64,000 bases of DNA from Cryomorphaceae bacterium. GTDB lineage: Bacteria > Bacteroidota > Bacteroidia > Flavobacteriales > Schleiferiaceae. Where the stretch lies: the NCBI GenBank assembly GCA_017858515.1, contig JAFMBM010000002.1:1-64000 (forward strand), given 5' to 3'. Made by a program: the position numbers and the translations under genes. Under the pieces are notes generated by a model. That model worked only from the letters and a program-made list of their open reading frames with translations, did not search any database and was not told the DNA's origin. Of the stretch, positions 27,272 to 36,897 are shown one piece after another; within the stretch, counting starts at the first letter, position 1, and each line of letters opens with the position of its first letter.

Positions 27272-29208
27272 AGCGTTGAGATATATTCAGATAAGGCCAA
27301 TACTTTCGGATGATTGGGCCATAGTTTCTTTAATTGATTCAGTTCCGTTTGAAGCTCTGCGGTTTTTCCTTTTTGCGAGTTCAATACTAGCCGATTAATT
27401 CGAGCGAGCAAATAGTCTGGATGAAAGTCTATACACCTATTTAAATATTTCTCAGCTTCGGCAAGATTTCCTTCCAACATGGCAATATAACCCAAGCCGT
27501 TCATGGCTTCAGCCGTACGATTGTTCTCTTTATACATCCATCGATACTGCTCTCTTGCCGCGTCTAGATTATCTTCTGTCAACAAATAGGCAGCATAGGC
27601 GCTTCGAAAGGAAAGCACAAAGGGAGCCGCTTGAATACTGGCCCTAAAAAAACCATCGATTTCCTTCTTCGCCATCGGTTCTTGTTCCTTCCATGCAACC
27701 GCCAATCGATAGGCTGTCCATGCGAAACGATTGTCAAACGATTGTTGTTGAAGCATTTCAATGGGCATAGGCTTTTTCAAACTCCAATCTACCAAGGCCC
27801 TATTCTGTCCTCTTAAGAAATAATAATGCACTTGGGCCATCCATCCTTCCCATCCATCTAAACCTAAATAGACCTGTGCTGAGTCTAGTAGAATCTCTTG
27901 ATTATCAAAGCGTTCATATTGTTGGAGATAGGCTTTTAATCGGCTTAATTTATCTGGATTCTTTTGATTTACCGCATACAAACCCAGTTCAACCGAAGGA
28001 TTTGAAAGTGCCTTGAGGCTGGGAACCCTAATGTAATGATCATGCACACTTACGTGAGGAATATCTGCACTTCCCCTTTGAGGCATATGGCAAGAAACAC
28101 AATTGTTCTCTACCTTATTGAGCTCTTCTGCCGGGGCATTGCACTCTATTTTCGGCTTGGTATGACAGCTTTGACATTGATTGTTAAAGTGCTGTGCATT
28201 TGTTTTTTGAACAGATATATGCGGATTATGGCAAGAAGTACACACAAATTCACCTTCACTTTGTAAATAGCACTCACTCATTTTAAAGCGCTGAATATGC
28301 CCCGCCATGATAAAGGCTTCATTCTCCCCATTGGGCCTCGGCATATAAATTTCCATTACTTCATTCAGATGCTTACCCGGACGAAAATCGAAGAAGGTCT
28401 TGCCTGGTTTTAATACTGCATTTCCCTGCAGATGACAGCGCTGGCAGATTTCCATTTGCAATTCCGCGCTGAGCTTTTTGGGATTTACAATGCTAAAATC
28501 GATGTACTTAGATGTATCTGTAATCTCTCCTCTTTGTATTTTGGCGATATGTGCTTCCCCCGGTCCATGGCAACGTTCGCAATCGATACCCTGCCCTACA
28601 GCTTCAAACTTATTCTCCGATCCCAGAACAAATTCAGTGGGCATTGCATTGTGGCAACTCATGCATTCCAATCCTATCAGGCGATTGAAACGAGAGTTAC
28701 TTCCATTTTCAAAACCGGGGGGCAAATCAAGCTTTCCCTTTTGAGTATACCATGTAAAAGGCATTTGGTGCACATATTCGCCTTCCGAACACAGATGCGA
28801 GTTGGTGTGCTGTCCGGAACCAATGATGTAATTCACTTTGGTATTTAAGCGGTTGGATGTATCCTTCCCATCCAATCGAAACTCCTTTAGAAATAAAGAA
28901 TCTCCTTTGAATTCAGGCTGATAGTACAAATTGAGAATGCTATCGTACAGCAGCGGTATTTCGGTTGGAAGGGCACTTTTTGCTCTATGCGCCCATTCAA
29001 AAGACTTGCCCATTCCGGTTTCTATGTAGGAGTCGTAGATGGAAGTATGACAGCCTCTGCAGGTTTGCATTCCAACATATCCAACCGAATCATTGAAACT
29101 TGCATAAGTAATTGGCTCTTCGACTTCAAGTGGGTTATTCTGGCATTTCGAAAGGGCGAAGGCCAAAATACAAAGTCCGAAAAAAACCAAAAAGCGCATA
29201 CTTTTCAT
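27268..29208 (-). CDS. Seven-CXXCH multiheme cytochrome c with TPR tail
   Basis: 646 residues. A signal or lipoprotein-like segment (MRFLVFFGLCILAFALSKC) precedes a heme domain with seven CXXCH motifs: CRGCH, CMSCH, CERCH, CQRCH, CTSCH, CQSCH and CVSCH, followed by the MP of a typical CxxCHMP site. The C-terminal third has tetratricopeptide repeats (MNGLGYIAMLEGNLAEAEKY). It resembles cytochrome c554-like multiheme proteins of Bacteroidota and Planctomycetes; it probably acts in periplasmic or outer-face electron transfer. I chose the ATG at 29208 because it overlaps the GNAT stop as ATGA; the frame opens 7 codons earlier. Redox partners are not in the window. Confidence 0.88.
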   Translation of the reverse strand: MKSMRFLVFFGLCILAFALSKCQNNPLEVEEPITYASFNDSVGYVGMQTCRGCHTSIYDSYIETGMGKSFEWAHRAKSALPTEIPLLYDSILNLYYQPEFKGDSLFLKEFRLDGKDTSNRLNTKVNYIIGSGQHTNSHLCSEGEYVHQMPFTWYTQKGKLDLPPGFENGSNSRFNRLIGLECMSCHNAMPTEFVLGSENKFEAVGQGIDCERCHGPGEAHIAKIQRGEITDTSKYIDFSIVNPKKLSAELQMEICQRCHLQGNAVLKPGKTFFDFRPGKHLNEVMEIYMPRPNGENEAFIMAGHIQRFKMSECYLQSEGEFVCTSCHNPHISVQKTNAQHFNNQCQSCHTKPKIECNAPAEELNKVENNCVSCHMPQRGSADIPHVSVHDHYIRVPSLKALSNPSVELGLYAVNQKNPDKLSRLKAYLQQYERFDNQEILLDSAQVYLGLDGWEGWMAQVHYYFLRGQNRALVDWSLKKPMPIEMLQQQSFDNRFAWTAYRLAVAWKEQEPMAKKEIDGFFRASIQAAPFVLSFRSAYAAYLLTEDNLDAAREQYRWMYKENNRTAEAMNGLGYIAMLEGNLAEAEKYLNRCIDFHPDYLLARINRLVLNSQKGKTAELQTELNQLKKLWPNHPKVLALSEYISTL

Positions 29209-29720
29209 AGAATACATTGATAAACGCATTCGTCTTCAAAACCTTCCCTTGTTTTAGCCCAATCCTTTAAAACACCTATTTGCACAAAGCCCACCGACTC
29301 AAAAAGAGCTATGCTTTCCATATTCCACAAGCGAATATTGCAATACAACTGATGCATTAGCCACTGCTCTCTGGCGTAGGTTTTAATTAATTGAAGTGCT
29401 TCTTTAGCAAAACCTTTTCCTCGAAAACCTGCATTCAAAAGGATGCTCACCCCTGCCCTAGCATGTTTGGGATTGAAGTCGAAAAGATCGAGATGACCGA
29501 TGGCCTTTTCATTTTCCTTAAGACACAAGATCAGTCGCAATTGTTTGGCAGAATAAAAATCTTCTGAGGCGCGCTCAATGTATTCTTCCATTAAAGCCTT
29601 GCTGTAAGGAATATGCACTTCTGAATACTTAAAAAAATCAGGACTGTTCTCCCAATGTAGGAGTTGCAGCAGATCTTGAGGTTCTACAGCACGCAGTTGT
29701 ATCTTTTCTCCCGCAATCAT
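29205..29720 (-). CDS. GNAT-family N-acetyltransferase
   Basis: 171 residues of the RimJ/RimL-like type: IQLRAVEPQDLLQLLHWENS at the N-terminus and the acetyl-CoA loop in GFRGKGFAKEALQLI, then LWNMESIALFESVGF. The ATG at 29720 is one base after the dapF stop; an earlier in-frame ATG (29747) would overlap dapF by 26 bp. The substrate is unknown; it may acetylate a ribosomal protein terminus or a small amine. Confidence 0.88.
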   Translation of the reverse strand: MIAGEKIQLRAVEPQDLLQLLHWENSPDFFKYSEVHIPYSKALMEEYIERASEDFYSAKQLRLILCLKENEKAIGHLDLFDFNPKHARAGVSILLNAGFRGKGFAKEALQLIKTYAREQWLMHQLYCNIRLWNMESIALFESVGFVQIGVLKDWAKTREGFEDECVYQCIL

Positions 29721-29721
29721 A

Positions 29722-30504
29722 CTATTTATATGGAATAAAACCTTCAAACACCTGCTCAGCAGGGCCGGTTAAATAAATATCCGTAAAGTACTTTTCTGCT
29801 CGTCGGTATTCTACTTCCAAACTTCCGCCTAAAGCCTTAATGGCTTTCTTTCCTTCTAGACTCTCTTCCTCAAAGGCCAAAACCAAGGCTACAGCCGTGG
29901 CTCCCGTTCCGCAAGCCAAGGTTTCTGCTTCCACTCCCCTTTCGAAAGTTCTGATTTCATAGGGACTCTCTTTGGAAAGAATATAGTTCACATTGGTTCC
30001 TCCGGGCATAAAATGAGCATGATGACGAATCGGAAGCGCCCTCTCCAACAAGGAGAAATTTTCACTCTCTTCTACAAACTCTACATAATGCGGAGATCCC
30101 GTATCAATGAAGAAGCCCTTTTCGAAAGAGCGAGGCCAATGGCAATCATTCATCTTTAAGCGAATTCTTCCATCATTAAAACGTTCGGCCGAATGCGGAC
30201 CATCTGAGGCCAAGAAAAAATACTGTTCTTTTCGAATTCCTAAGGAATGGGCAAATTGAACCGCACAGCGTCCCCCATTGCCACAGAGACTTCCAGCCCT
30301 TCCATCTGCATTGTAGTAGAGCATTTCGAAATCGTAAGAAGGGTTCTTTAATAGAACAATAAGTCCATCTCCTCCTACCCCAAAATGACGATCGCAAACA
30401 CTCTGAACAAAATCTTCTGATAAAGATGGAAAGAGCCCCGCAAGATTGTCGATCATAACGAAGTCATTACCTGCACCATGAAACTTTTTAAAGGGAATAT
30501 GCAT
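29722..30504 (-). CDS. dapF: Diaminopimelate epimerase
   Basis: Converts LL- to meso-diaminopimelate for lysine and peptidoglycan synthesis. 260 residues with the paired active-site cysteines in GGNGGRCAVQFA and TLACGTGATAVAL, and the N-terminal FKKFHGAGNDFVMID signature. It heads a tightly packed minus-strand group in which the later mltG also acts on peptidoglycan. It is divergent from the htrA-like gene, with a 118-bp gap. Confidence 0.96.
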   Translation of the reverse strand: MHIPFKKFHGAGNDFVMIDNLAGLFPSLSEDFVQSVCDRHFGVGGDGLIVLLKNPSYDFEMLYYNADGRAGSLCGNGGRCAVQFAHSLGIRKEQYFFLASDGPHSAERFNDGRIRLKMNDCHWPRSFEKGFFIDTGSPHYVEFVEESENFSLLERALPIRHHAHFMPGGTNVNYILSKESPYEIRTFERGVEAETLACGTGATAVALVLAFEEESLEGKKAIKALGGSLEVEYRRAEKYFTDIYLTGPAEQVFEGFIPYK

Positions 30505-30622
30505 TCTTTAGTTTAAAGGGGTTAAATTAGGGTTAAAACGCACCATCTGAAAGCGAGGTTCGTTGAACAGGTATAGAAATTGATTTTCTGTAGAACATTC
30601 TAATTATAAAATACTGACATCC

Positions 30623-32053
30623 ATGAAGAAAGCTTTGAGTATCATCGGAATTAGTGTTGCGAGCACACTGATAACTCTCGCTCTGTATTCACATTATATG
30701 GTTCATCCTCAGGCTGAGATTATTCAAGCCGAAGCGGCTCCTACTCCAAGCAGAGTTAATTACAGTCCGCCCTTTGACGCAAATTTTGTAACAGCCGCAG
30801 AAATGACAGTAAACGCAGTAGTGCATGTCAAGACGTCATTCCAACAAACATCTGCTCCAACAAATCCATTCGAATTATTTTTCGGAAATCCAAATGGCCG
30901 TCCGCAGATTGTGCAAGGAACTGGCTCGGGAGTAATCATCAGCAGCGATGGATATATCATTACGAATAACCACGTAATAGACAAAGCTCAGAACATTTCC
31001 ATTACACTAAACGACGAGCGCGAGTACAAGGCTGAAGTGATTGGAAGAGATCCTGAAACCGACTTAGCCTTGGTGAAGATTTCCGCCAAGGAATTGCCTT
31101 TCCTCAATTTCTCTAACTCAGACGAAGTACGTGTGGGTGAATGGGTTCTTGCCGTGGGTAATCCCTTTAATCTAACTTCAACCGTTACGGCTGGAATTGT
31201 AAGTGCCAAAGGGAGAAGCATCGGAATTATTCCAGATCGTGCTGCAATTGAAAGTTTTATTCAAACTGATGCAGCGGTAAACCCAGGCAATAGCGGCGGA
31301 GCCTTAGTAAACACAGCCGGCGATTTAATAGGCATTAACACAGCCATTAGCACACATACAGGAAGTTTTGAGGGATATTCTTTCGCCGTTCCTAGCAATA
31401 TCGTACGCAAAGTGGTAGAAGACATTCGCAAGTACGGCGCCGTTCAGCGGGCATTCTTGGGAGTAAATATTGGAACTGTTACGCCTCGTATTGTTGAGGA
31501 ATTGGGACTGAAAGTTACATCTGGCGTGTTGATTGGCGGTGTTAATGAAAACGGTGCCGCAGCCGAAGCGGGATTGAAGCAAGGCGATGTTATTGTAAGT
31601 GTAGATGGGAAATCTATTGGTAAAGCTTCTGAATTACAAGAGTTGATTGGAAGAAAGAGACCTGGAGAAAAGGTTTCGATTGGAATTAACAGAGATGGTA
31701 AAAGCAATAGCTACTCGCTCACGTTGAGAAATCGACAAGGTACTACTCAGATTCTACAGAAAGAAGATTTAGACTTCAATCAAATGTTGGGCGCCCAGTT
31801 TGAAAACTTAAGCACAGACGAAAAGGAACGATTTGGATTGAATCAAGGTATAAAAGTAAGTAAGGTGAAGGGCGGAAAGTTTGCGAAAGCAGGCATCCCA
31901 GAAGGATTCATAATTACCAAAGTGAACAACCGCTTTGTGAGTGGACCTGAAGAATTGGAAAACTTATTCAATAAATTGCAATCAGGAGATGGCGTTTTAT
32001 TGCAGGGTTATTTGCCCAATGGCAGACCTGACTACTATGCCTTTGGTTGGTAA
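30623..32053 (+). CDS. HtrA/DegP-type periplasmic serine protease
   Basis: Protein quality-control protease and chaperone of the envelope. 476 residues: an N-terminal signal or anchor (ALSIIGISVASTLITLALY), a trypsin-like domain with the triad in TNNHVID (His), DPETDLALVKI (Asp) and NPGNSGGALVN (Ser), then two PDZ domains (about residues 270-370 and 400-476). The length suits DegP/DegQ. It is probably induced by envelope stress, though no recognisable stress promoter was seen. Confidence 0.95.
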   Translation: MKKALSIIGISVASTLITLALYSHYMVHPQAEIIQAEAAPTPSRVNYSPPFDANFVTAAEMTVNAVVHVKTSFQQTSAPTNPFELFFGNPNGRPQIVQGTGSGVIISSDGYIITNNHVIDKAQNISITLNDEREYKAEVIGRDPETDLALVKISAKELPFLNFSNSDEVRVGEWVLAVGNPFNLTSTVTAGIVSAKGRSIGIIPDRAAIESFIQTDAAVNPGNSGGALVNTAGDLIGINTAISTHTGSFEGYSFAVPSNIVRKVVEDIRKYGAVQRAFLGVNIGTVTPRIVEELGLKVTSGVLIGGVNENGAAAEAGLKQGDVIVSVDGKSIGKASELQELIGRKRPGEKVSIGINRDGKSNSYSLTLRNRQGTTQILQKEDLDFNQMLGAQFENLSTDEKERFGLNQGIKVSKVKGGKFAKAGIPEGFIITKVNNRFVSGPEELENLFNKLQSGDGVLLQGYLPNGRPDYYAFGW

Positions 32054-32080
32054 AAGCTTGCTTGTTTGAAATGAAGAAGG

Positions 32081-32105
32081 GCTACCTCGGGGTAGCCTTT
32101 TTTTT
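32081..32105 (+). terminator. Intrinsic terminator of the htrA-like gene
   Basis: GGCTACC-TCGG-GGTAGCC followed by T7. The 230 bp from here to the ggt stop contain no supported gene. Confidence 0.9.
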
Positions 32106-32339
32106 GAAGGGGATGGACATATTAGAATTGAGGAAGCTTCTATCGCCTTGGATTTTATCTAATTGGATAATGCCATACCCATCACACTATTCCCCACTTA
32201 CTATCTCTAGATCAATGCAGCTTTTCATCTAAGCGGACTAGACCGATACATGAAAATATTTAGGTGATTGTGTTTTTAGGTTGTGTTTGCGACCAAATCC
32301 ATCCACCCTAGCCCTTCAGAAAAGACTTGTTTTGAAAAC

Positions 32340-34052
32340 CTAATAGCCAACAGCCCCTCCATCTGGGCTTGAGGAGTCTGAGGCACCCATCATTATTTTG
32401 TTATCAGCATCTATTTGAATACCCATCAACTGACCCAAAACTTTTACGGGAACGAGAGTGTGATGCATCTCTTCCAGCACCAAACGTGTATCTGGCGAAA
32501 GCAGTGCTTCCTCATAATACATTCGATCAGGCAACCATTGATGGTGAATTTTGGTTGCTTCAATAGCCTTATCCACAGGCATATCGTAAGCCAAAACGCA
32601 TAGAACGGTTTGAAAAACAGTGTTGATTATGGTTCTGCCACCTGGACTTCCTATCACAAGAAATGCCCTTCCATCTTTCGCCACTATAGTAGGACACATA
32701 CTGGATAGCATTCTCTTTTCGGGTTGGATTAGATTGGGATCGGTTCCAATCTGTCCATCGCGATTTGTAGAACCCGGCTGCGGATTAAAGTCGCCCATTT
32801 CATTGTTAAATAAGAAGCCCAAGGCCGAAGAACCCATGCCCGAGCCATAACTATGTTCTAGTGTATAAGTTAGTGAAACCACATTGCCAAAAGCATCTGC
32901 CACCGAAAAGTGAGTGGTATGACTTCCATCGTACATCTGTCCGAATTTGGAAGAATCGCTTATGGAGGCTTGGGTTAAATCGATGCTATTGAAGCGACTA
33001 AGAGCATAGGCTTTGGAGGTAAGTTTATCTAAAGGCATAGTTAGATTGAAGTCCGGATCGCCCAAATATTCGGCTCTATCGGCATAGGCTCTGCGCATGG
33101 TTTCGGCAATTAGGTGGAAGTAAGCAGCCGAATTGAATTCCACTGAATCTAAATGGGCATTCTCCATAATGTTCAGCATCTCAATAAGTGCCACTCCACC
33201 AGAGCTGGGCGGAGGCATAGAATAAATGTCGTAGCCTTTAAAGCTTCCTTTTATAGGTTTCCTTTCAACGGCTGTATAACGATCTAGATCTTCCAACGTA
33301 ATAATTCCGCCATTCTCTTTCATAAATCGCACTATCTCTTTGGCTACAAATCCTTTATAAAACCCATCTCTACCATAATCTCTAATTTCTTTTAAGGTTT
33401 TAGCCAATTCCGGTTGCTTCCAGAGCTCTCCAAATTCTAGCTGTTCTCCTTGGTCGTTTTTGAAATAATCCCTTAAAAATGGAATGGGGGAATTGGCCTC
33501 GAAGTAGGCCGCCGCTTGGAAGAGGCTCCAATTCAGGGGAAAACCCTTTTCTGCAAGATCAATGGCTGGCTGCACTAGATCAGACCAGGGCAAACTTCCA
33601 TATTTCTGATGCGCTAGATAGAGCCCCGCCACCGTACCCGGCACACCTACAGACAAAGCGCCAATATGATTTACGGTTGACTCAGAACCATAGAGGTTCT
33701 TACCTTTATTGAGCTCTCCTTCTTCATTCAAAAACATAGTAGGCGATGCTTTTAATGGCGCTTTTTCTCTAAAATCAATACTTGTTGCCGTACCGGAAGA
33801 ATCCATAAAGACTAGAAATCCGCCGCCACCAATATTGCCAGCCGTTGGATGGGTAACCGCTAGAGCAAAAGCAGTTGCCACAGAGGCATCCACAGCATTT
33901 CCTCCCCTCTTGAGAATATCTCTACCCACCTCCGAAGCGATGGCACTGCTGGATACCACCAAGCCGTTTCTGGCATAAACCTGCGCAAAAACTCCATTAA
34001 CATTCAGTAATACAAAAGAAATTAAGGTGATAAAACGAAGGGTGTTTTGCAT
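32340..34052 (-). CDS. ggt: Gamma-glutamyltranspeptidase
   Basis: Periplasmic or secreted N-terminal nucleophile hydrolase that cleaves glutathione and other gamma-glutamyl compounds. A signal peptide (QNTLRFITLISFVLLNVNGVFAQ) supports the ATG at 34052. Landmarks: GGNAVDASVATAFALAVTHP, GNIGGGGFLVF, and SHTTHFSVADAFGNVVSLT, whose Thr after HT is the autoprocessing and catalytic residue. The large and small subunits would be about 340 and 190 residues after cleavage. The mature length is normal. Confidence 0.95.
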   Translation of the reverse strand: MQNTLRFITLISFVLLNVNGVFAQVYARNGLVVSSSAIASEVGRDILKRGGNAVDASVATAFALAVTHPTAGNIGGGGFLVFMDSSGTATSIDFREKAPLKASPTMFLNEEGELNKGKNLYGSESTVNHIGALSVGVPGTVAGLYLAHQKYGSLPWSDLVQPAIDLAEKGFPLNWSLFQAAAYFEANSPIPFLRDYFKNDQGEQLEFGELWKQPELAKTLKEIRDYGRDGFYKGFVAKEIVRFMKENGGIITLEDLDRYTAVERKPIKGSFKGYDIYSMPPPSSGGVALIEMLNIMENAHLDSVEFNSAAYFHLIAETMRRAYADRAEYLGDPDFNLTMPLDKLTSKAYALSRFNSIDLTQASISDSSKFGQMYDGSHTTHFSVADAFGNVVSLTYTLEHSYGSGMGSSALGFLFNNEMGDFNPQPGSTNRDGQIGTDPNLIQPEKRMLSSMCPTIVAKDGRAFLVIGSPGGRTIINTVFQTVLCVLAYDMPVDKAIEATKIHHQWLPDRMYYEEALLSPDTRLVLEEMHHTLVPVKVLGQLMGIQIDADNKIMMGASDSSSPDGGAVGY

Positions 34053-34235
34053 AGGATTTGTACTTACTGCGGTAAATCTAAAATCGGCCATCACGGCCTG
34101 ATGTAGGAGTAAATTTAATCGATCTTGAGAGAACTGAAGGCTGGCCTATTCTGTCTAATATAGTTGGATTCTGATTAAGTTAAAAAGAGAGTATGTTCAA
34201 CTAAAGCGCATTTCTAAACTGTAGTGGGTGCCAAG

Positions 34236-34267
34236 AGAAGTTTGGCTGAAGAATGGGCTAAACTTCT
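34236..34267. repeat. 11-bp imperfect inverted repeat in intergenic region
   Basis: AGAAGTTTGGC (34236-34246) pairs with GCTAAACTTCT (34257-34267), one G-T wobble, with a 10-base loop. No U-run follows on either strand. It lies between the divergent ggt upstream region and the rluF-like stop; function unknown. Confidence 0.45.
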
Positions 34268-34375
34268 CATAAACAGAGTCATTTACAGCTTAAAAAACGC
34301 TCATTTTATTCACGGTGTTTCTGTTCATCTGGACAAATAGAAATCATAGCGCAGAAAACTTTCTCTTCTCCCTCT

Positions 34376-35137
34376 CTAATCTTCACTCATAGAATAATCA
34401 CCTTCAAAAGTTTTTGATGATTCCTGGAGCAATTCATTTATCTCATTGAGTTCTATTTCCGTGAGATGACGCCATTTGCCGAGTCCAAGGTCTAGGTTGA
34501 TGTTCATAATCCTCAGTCGCTCTAGCTTGCTCACGCTGTAACCCAAATACTCGCACATCCGCCTAATCTGTCTATTGAATCCTTGGGTGAGGGTAATTTT
34601 AAATCGTCGGGCATCTATTTGTTCCACCAAACACTTACGAGTTACCGTATCTAAAATCGGCACCCCATTCCCCATCTTTTGTATGAAGGATGGCGTAATC
34701 GTTTGCTTTACTGTTACGATATACTCTTTTTCATGATTGTTTCGGGCTCTAAGAATTTTATTGACTATATCTCCATCATTGGTCAATAAGATCAATCCCT
34801 GACTGTCTTTATCCAGCCTTCCAATGGGGAAAATCCGCTCGGGATATTTTATATAATCGATAATATTATTCTTCTCCCTGCGGGTATCGGTTGTACAAAC
34901 AATGCCCCTGGGCTTATTGAAAGCGAGGTAAACGAATTTGTTTTCTTTGGCGGAGATTAATTTGCCATTTAAACGAATTTCATCGGAAGGAGTCACCTTG
35001 TCGCCCTTTTCTGCAATAACTCCATTAATGGTTATCCTCTTCTCATCAATCAGTTTATCGGTTGCTCGTCGAGAGCAATATCCAATTTCACTGAAGTACT
35101 TATTTATTCGAACGGATTCTTGGTTCTCTTTTGTCAT
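34376..35137 (-). CDS. 23S rRNA pseudouridine synthase, RluF-like
   Basis: RsuA/RluB/E/F family. 253 residues: an N-terminal S4 RNA-binding domain (VRINKYFSEIGYCSRRATDKLID) and a synthase domain with the catalytic Asp in FPIGRLDKDSQGLILLTNDG. The later segment GFNRQIRRMCEYLGYSV is typical of RluF (U2604), though RluB/E specificity cannot be excluded from sequence alone. Confidence 0.9.
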   Translation of the reverse strand: MTKENQESVRINKYFSEIGYCSRRATDKLIDEKRITINGVIAEKGDKVTPSDEIRLNGKLISAKENKFVYLAFNKPRGIVCTTDTRREKNNIIDYIKYPERIFPIGRLDKDSQGLILLTNDGDIVNKILRARNNHEKEYIVTVKQTITPSFIQKMGNGVPILDTVTRKCLVEQIDARRFKITLTQGFNRQIRRMCEYLGYSVSKLERLRIMNINLDLGLGKWRHLTEIELNEINELLQESSKTFEGDYSMSED

Positions 35138-35264
35138 GCTGTGCGAAGTGCTACTTCTTCTATGCTCATTCCTATATTACACTATTAAATTTCAACTCAA
35201 ACAATCCTTAAACCCCAAAGCAAAAATCATCCAAAGTCGAAATTCATCCCATTCAAACTTCCAC

Positions 35265-36818
35265 TTATCTCTTTCTCTTTCCCAAAGTTCCAAACAAAAC
35301 TCGAGTTAAAGATCCCACTAAAGCCACTCCAAAGCTTTTTGCAGCCGGACTACGCAAAACCTTTTCTAAGGTAGATGCCTCGGCTTTGGTCTTCCTTCTG
35401 GGTGCCTCTGTACTCGGACTTTGCTTTTCTTCAATTCTTTCCTCCTCCTTTTCCTCTTCAACTGAAATCTGTTTTAGTTTGCGCTCCAACATTTCATGCG
35501 CAGAGTCTTTATCTATGGTTTTATCGTATTTTCTTCTCAGATCAGATTGAGCCAAGAGCGACTGAATTTCCTGCGGTTCTAAGATATCCATACGAGAAGC
35601 AGGCGCCAGTAAATAGGTGTGCGCAATGGGAGTGGGTCTCCCCTTTCTATCTAAACCCGTAATGGCCGCTTCCCCTATACCGAGGGAAGTGAGCAAGTCT
35701 TCTACACTATAAAATTCTGATTCGGGATAGTTCTGAGCAACCAATCGAATCTCTTTGCGATCTTTGGCAGTAAAGGCCCTAAGAGCATGCTGCACTTTTA
35801 ATCCCAACTGACTGAGGATGCTTTCAGGCACATCTCCGGGTGATTGGGTGCAGAAAAAAACTCCAACCCCTTTAGAACGGATGAGTTTTACCACGCTTTC
35901 CAATTGATCCAACAAAGCCTTTGAAGACTCTTTAAAGACCAAATGAGCTTCGTCTATAAAGATGCAGAGCTTGGGTTTGTCTAGATCTCCTTCTTCAGGG
36001 AAACTCGAATATACTTCGGCTAATAGGCTCAACATAAAGGTGGAAAACAACTTTGGACGATTCTGTATATCCATTAAACGCATAATACTCAGATAGCCCC
36101 TTCCCGCTTCATCCAATCGCAACAAATCATTTACCTCAAAAGAAGGTTCACCAAAAAATGCTTCGGCGCCTTGTTGTTCTAGTCCCACAATTTTACGCAT
36201 AATGGCACCCACAGAGCTTGGCGATATAAATCCATATTCCGCCTTTAACTCTTCCCTACCCTCATTGCTCAAATAACGAAGTACACTTTTTAGATCTTCT
36301 AAATCAACAATGGGCAACTGATGATCATCGGCATATTTAAAAACCACCGACATAACGCCCTCTTGATTTTCATTCAATTCCAACACTTTGGATAGAAGAA
36401 TAGGACCAAACTCCAAAACGGTGGCCCTTAAACGGGTCATGCTAGGGTCGGTTAAACTGAGTAATTCAACAGGATAAGCTTTGGCCTTATACTCGATTTC
36501 CAATTTAGAATGGCGATCTTGAATATGCTCGCTGCCTTCATTTCCATTGGCCGCCAATCCACTTAAATCGCCTTTTAAATCCATTAGCAAACAAGGCACA
36601 CCTGCATCGCTTAGCGCCTCTGCCATCAATTGCAAGGTTTTCGTCTTGCCCGTTCCAGTTGCCCCTGCTATCAGTCCGTGTCTATTGAGACTCTTAAGCG
36701 GTATTTGAATGGGTGAAGAATGAATAACCCCATCTTGGTACAAAGCTTTACCAAGAACAATAGTTGGAAGTTCAGATTGATAGCCCAATTCGATGGCATT
36801 TGCTATAGATGTATTCAT
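35265..36818 (-). CDS. HerA-like ATPase, DUF853 family
   Basis: 517 residues with Walker A in GATGTGKTKTLQLMA (about residues 42-56) and Walker B in KLCIFIDEAHLVF, plus the helicase HerA-like DUF853 layout and a charged C-terminal tail (KEEERIEEKQSPST). Related proteins are hexameric motor ATPases; the cellular role of DUF853 proteins is not established. I use the ATG at 36818 (MNTSIANAIELGYQ); an upstream in-frame start at 36851 would lie in the divergent leader. Confidence 0.88.
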   Translation of the reverse strand: MNTSIANAIELGYQSELPTIVLGKALYQDGVIHSSPIQIPLKSLNRHGLIAGATGTGKTKTLQLMAEALSDAGVPCLLMDLKGDLSGLAANGNEGSEHIQDRHSKLEIEYKAKAYPVELLSLTDPSMTRLRATVLEFGPILLSKVLELNENQEGVMSVVFKYADDHQLPIVDLEDLKSVLRYLSNEGREELKAEYGFISPSSVGAIMRKIVGLEQQGAEAFFGEPSFEVNDLLRLDEAGRGYLSIMRLMDIQNRPKLFSTFMLSLLAEVYSSFPEEGDLDKPKLCIFIDEAHLVFKESSKALLDQLESVVKLIRSKGVGVFFCTQSPGDVPESILSQLGLKVQHALRAFTAKDRKEIRLVAQNYPESEFYSVEDLLTSLGIGEAAITGLDRKGRPTPIAHTYLLAPASRMDILEPQEIQSLLAQSDLRRKYDKTIDKDSAHEMLERKLKQISVEEEKEEERIEEKQSPSTEAPRRKTKAEASTLEKVLRSPAAKSFGVALVGSLTRVLFGTLGKRKR

Positions 36819-36897
36819 ATAAAGTCTTTGTGACGAATTTAGCCACCTCAATTGAATTGAAAAGAGGGAATTGGTAAATTACCCAAAATTAGAAACT

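Noticed and set aside
28030-28850. Several plus-strand open frames opposite the multiheme cytochrome
   Set aside because: They are antisense shadows; the minus-strand frame has seven heme motifs and a signal peptide.
32047-32232. Plus-strand open frame of 61 codons after the htrA-like gene
   Set aside because: It begins inside the last codons of the protease gene and runs through its terminator hairpin.
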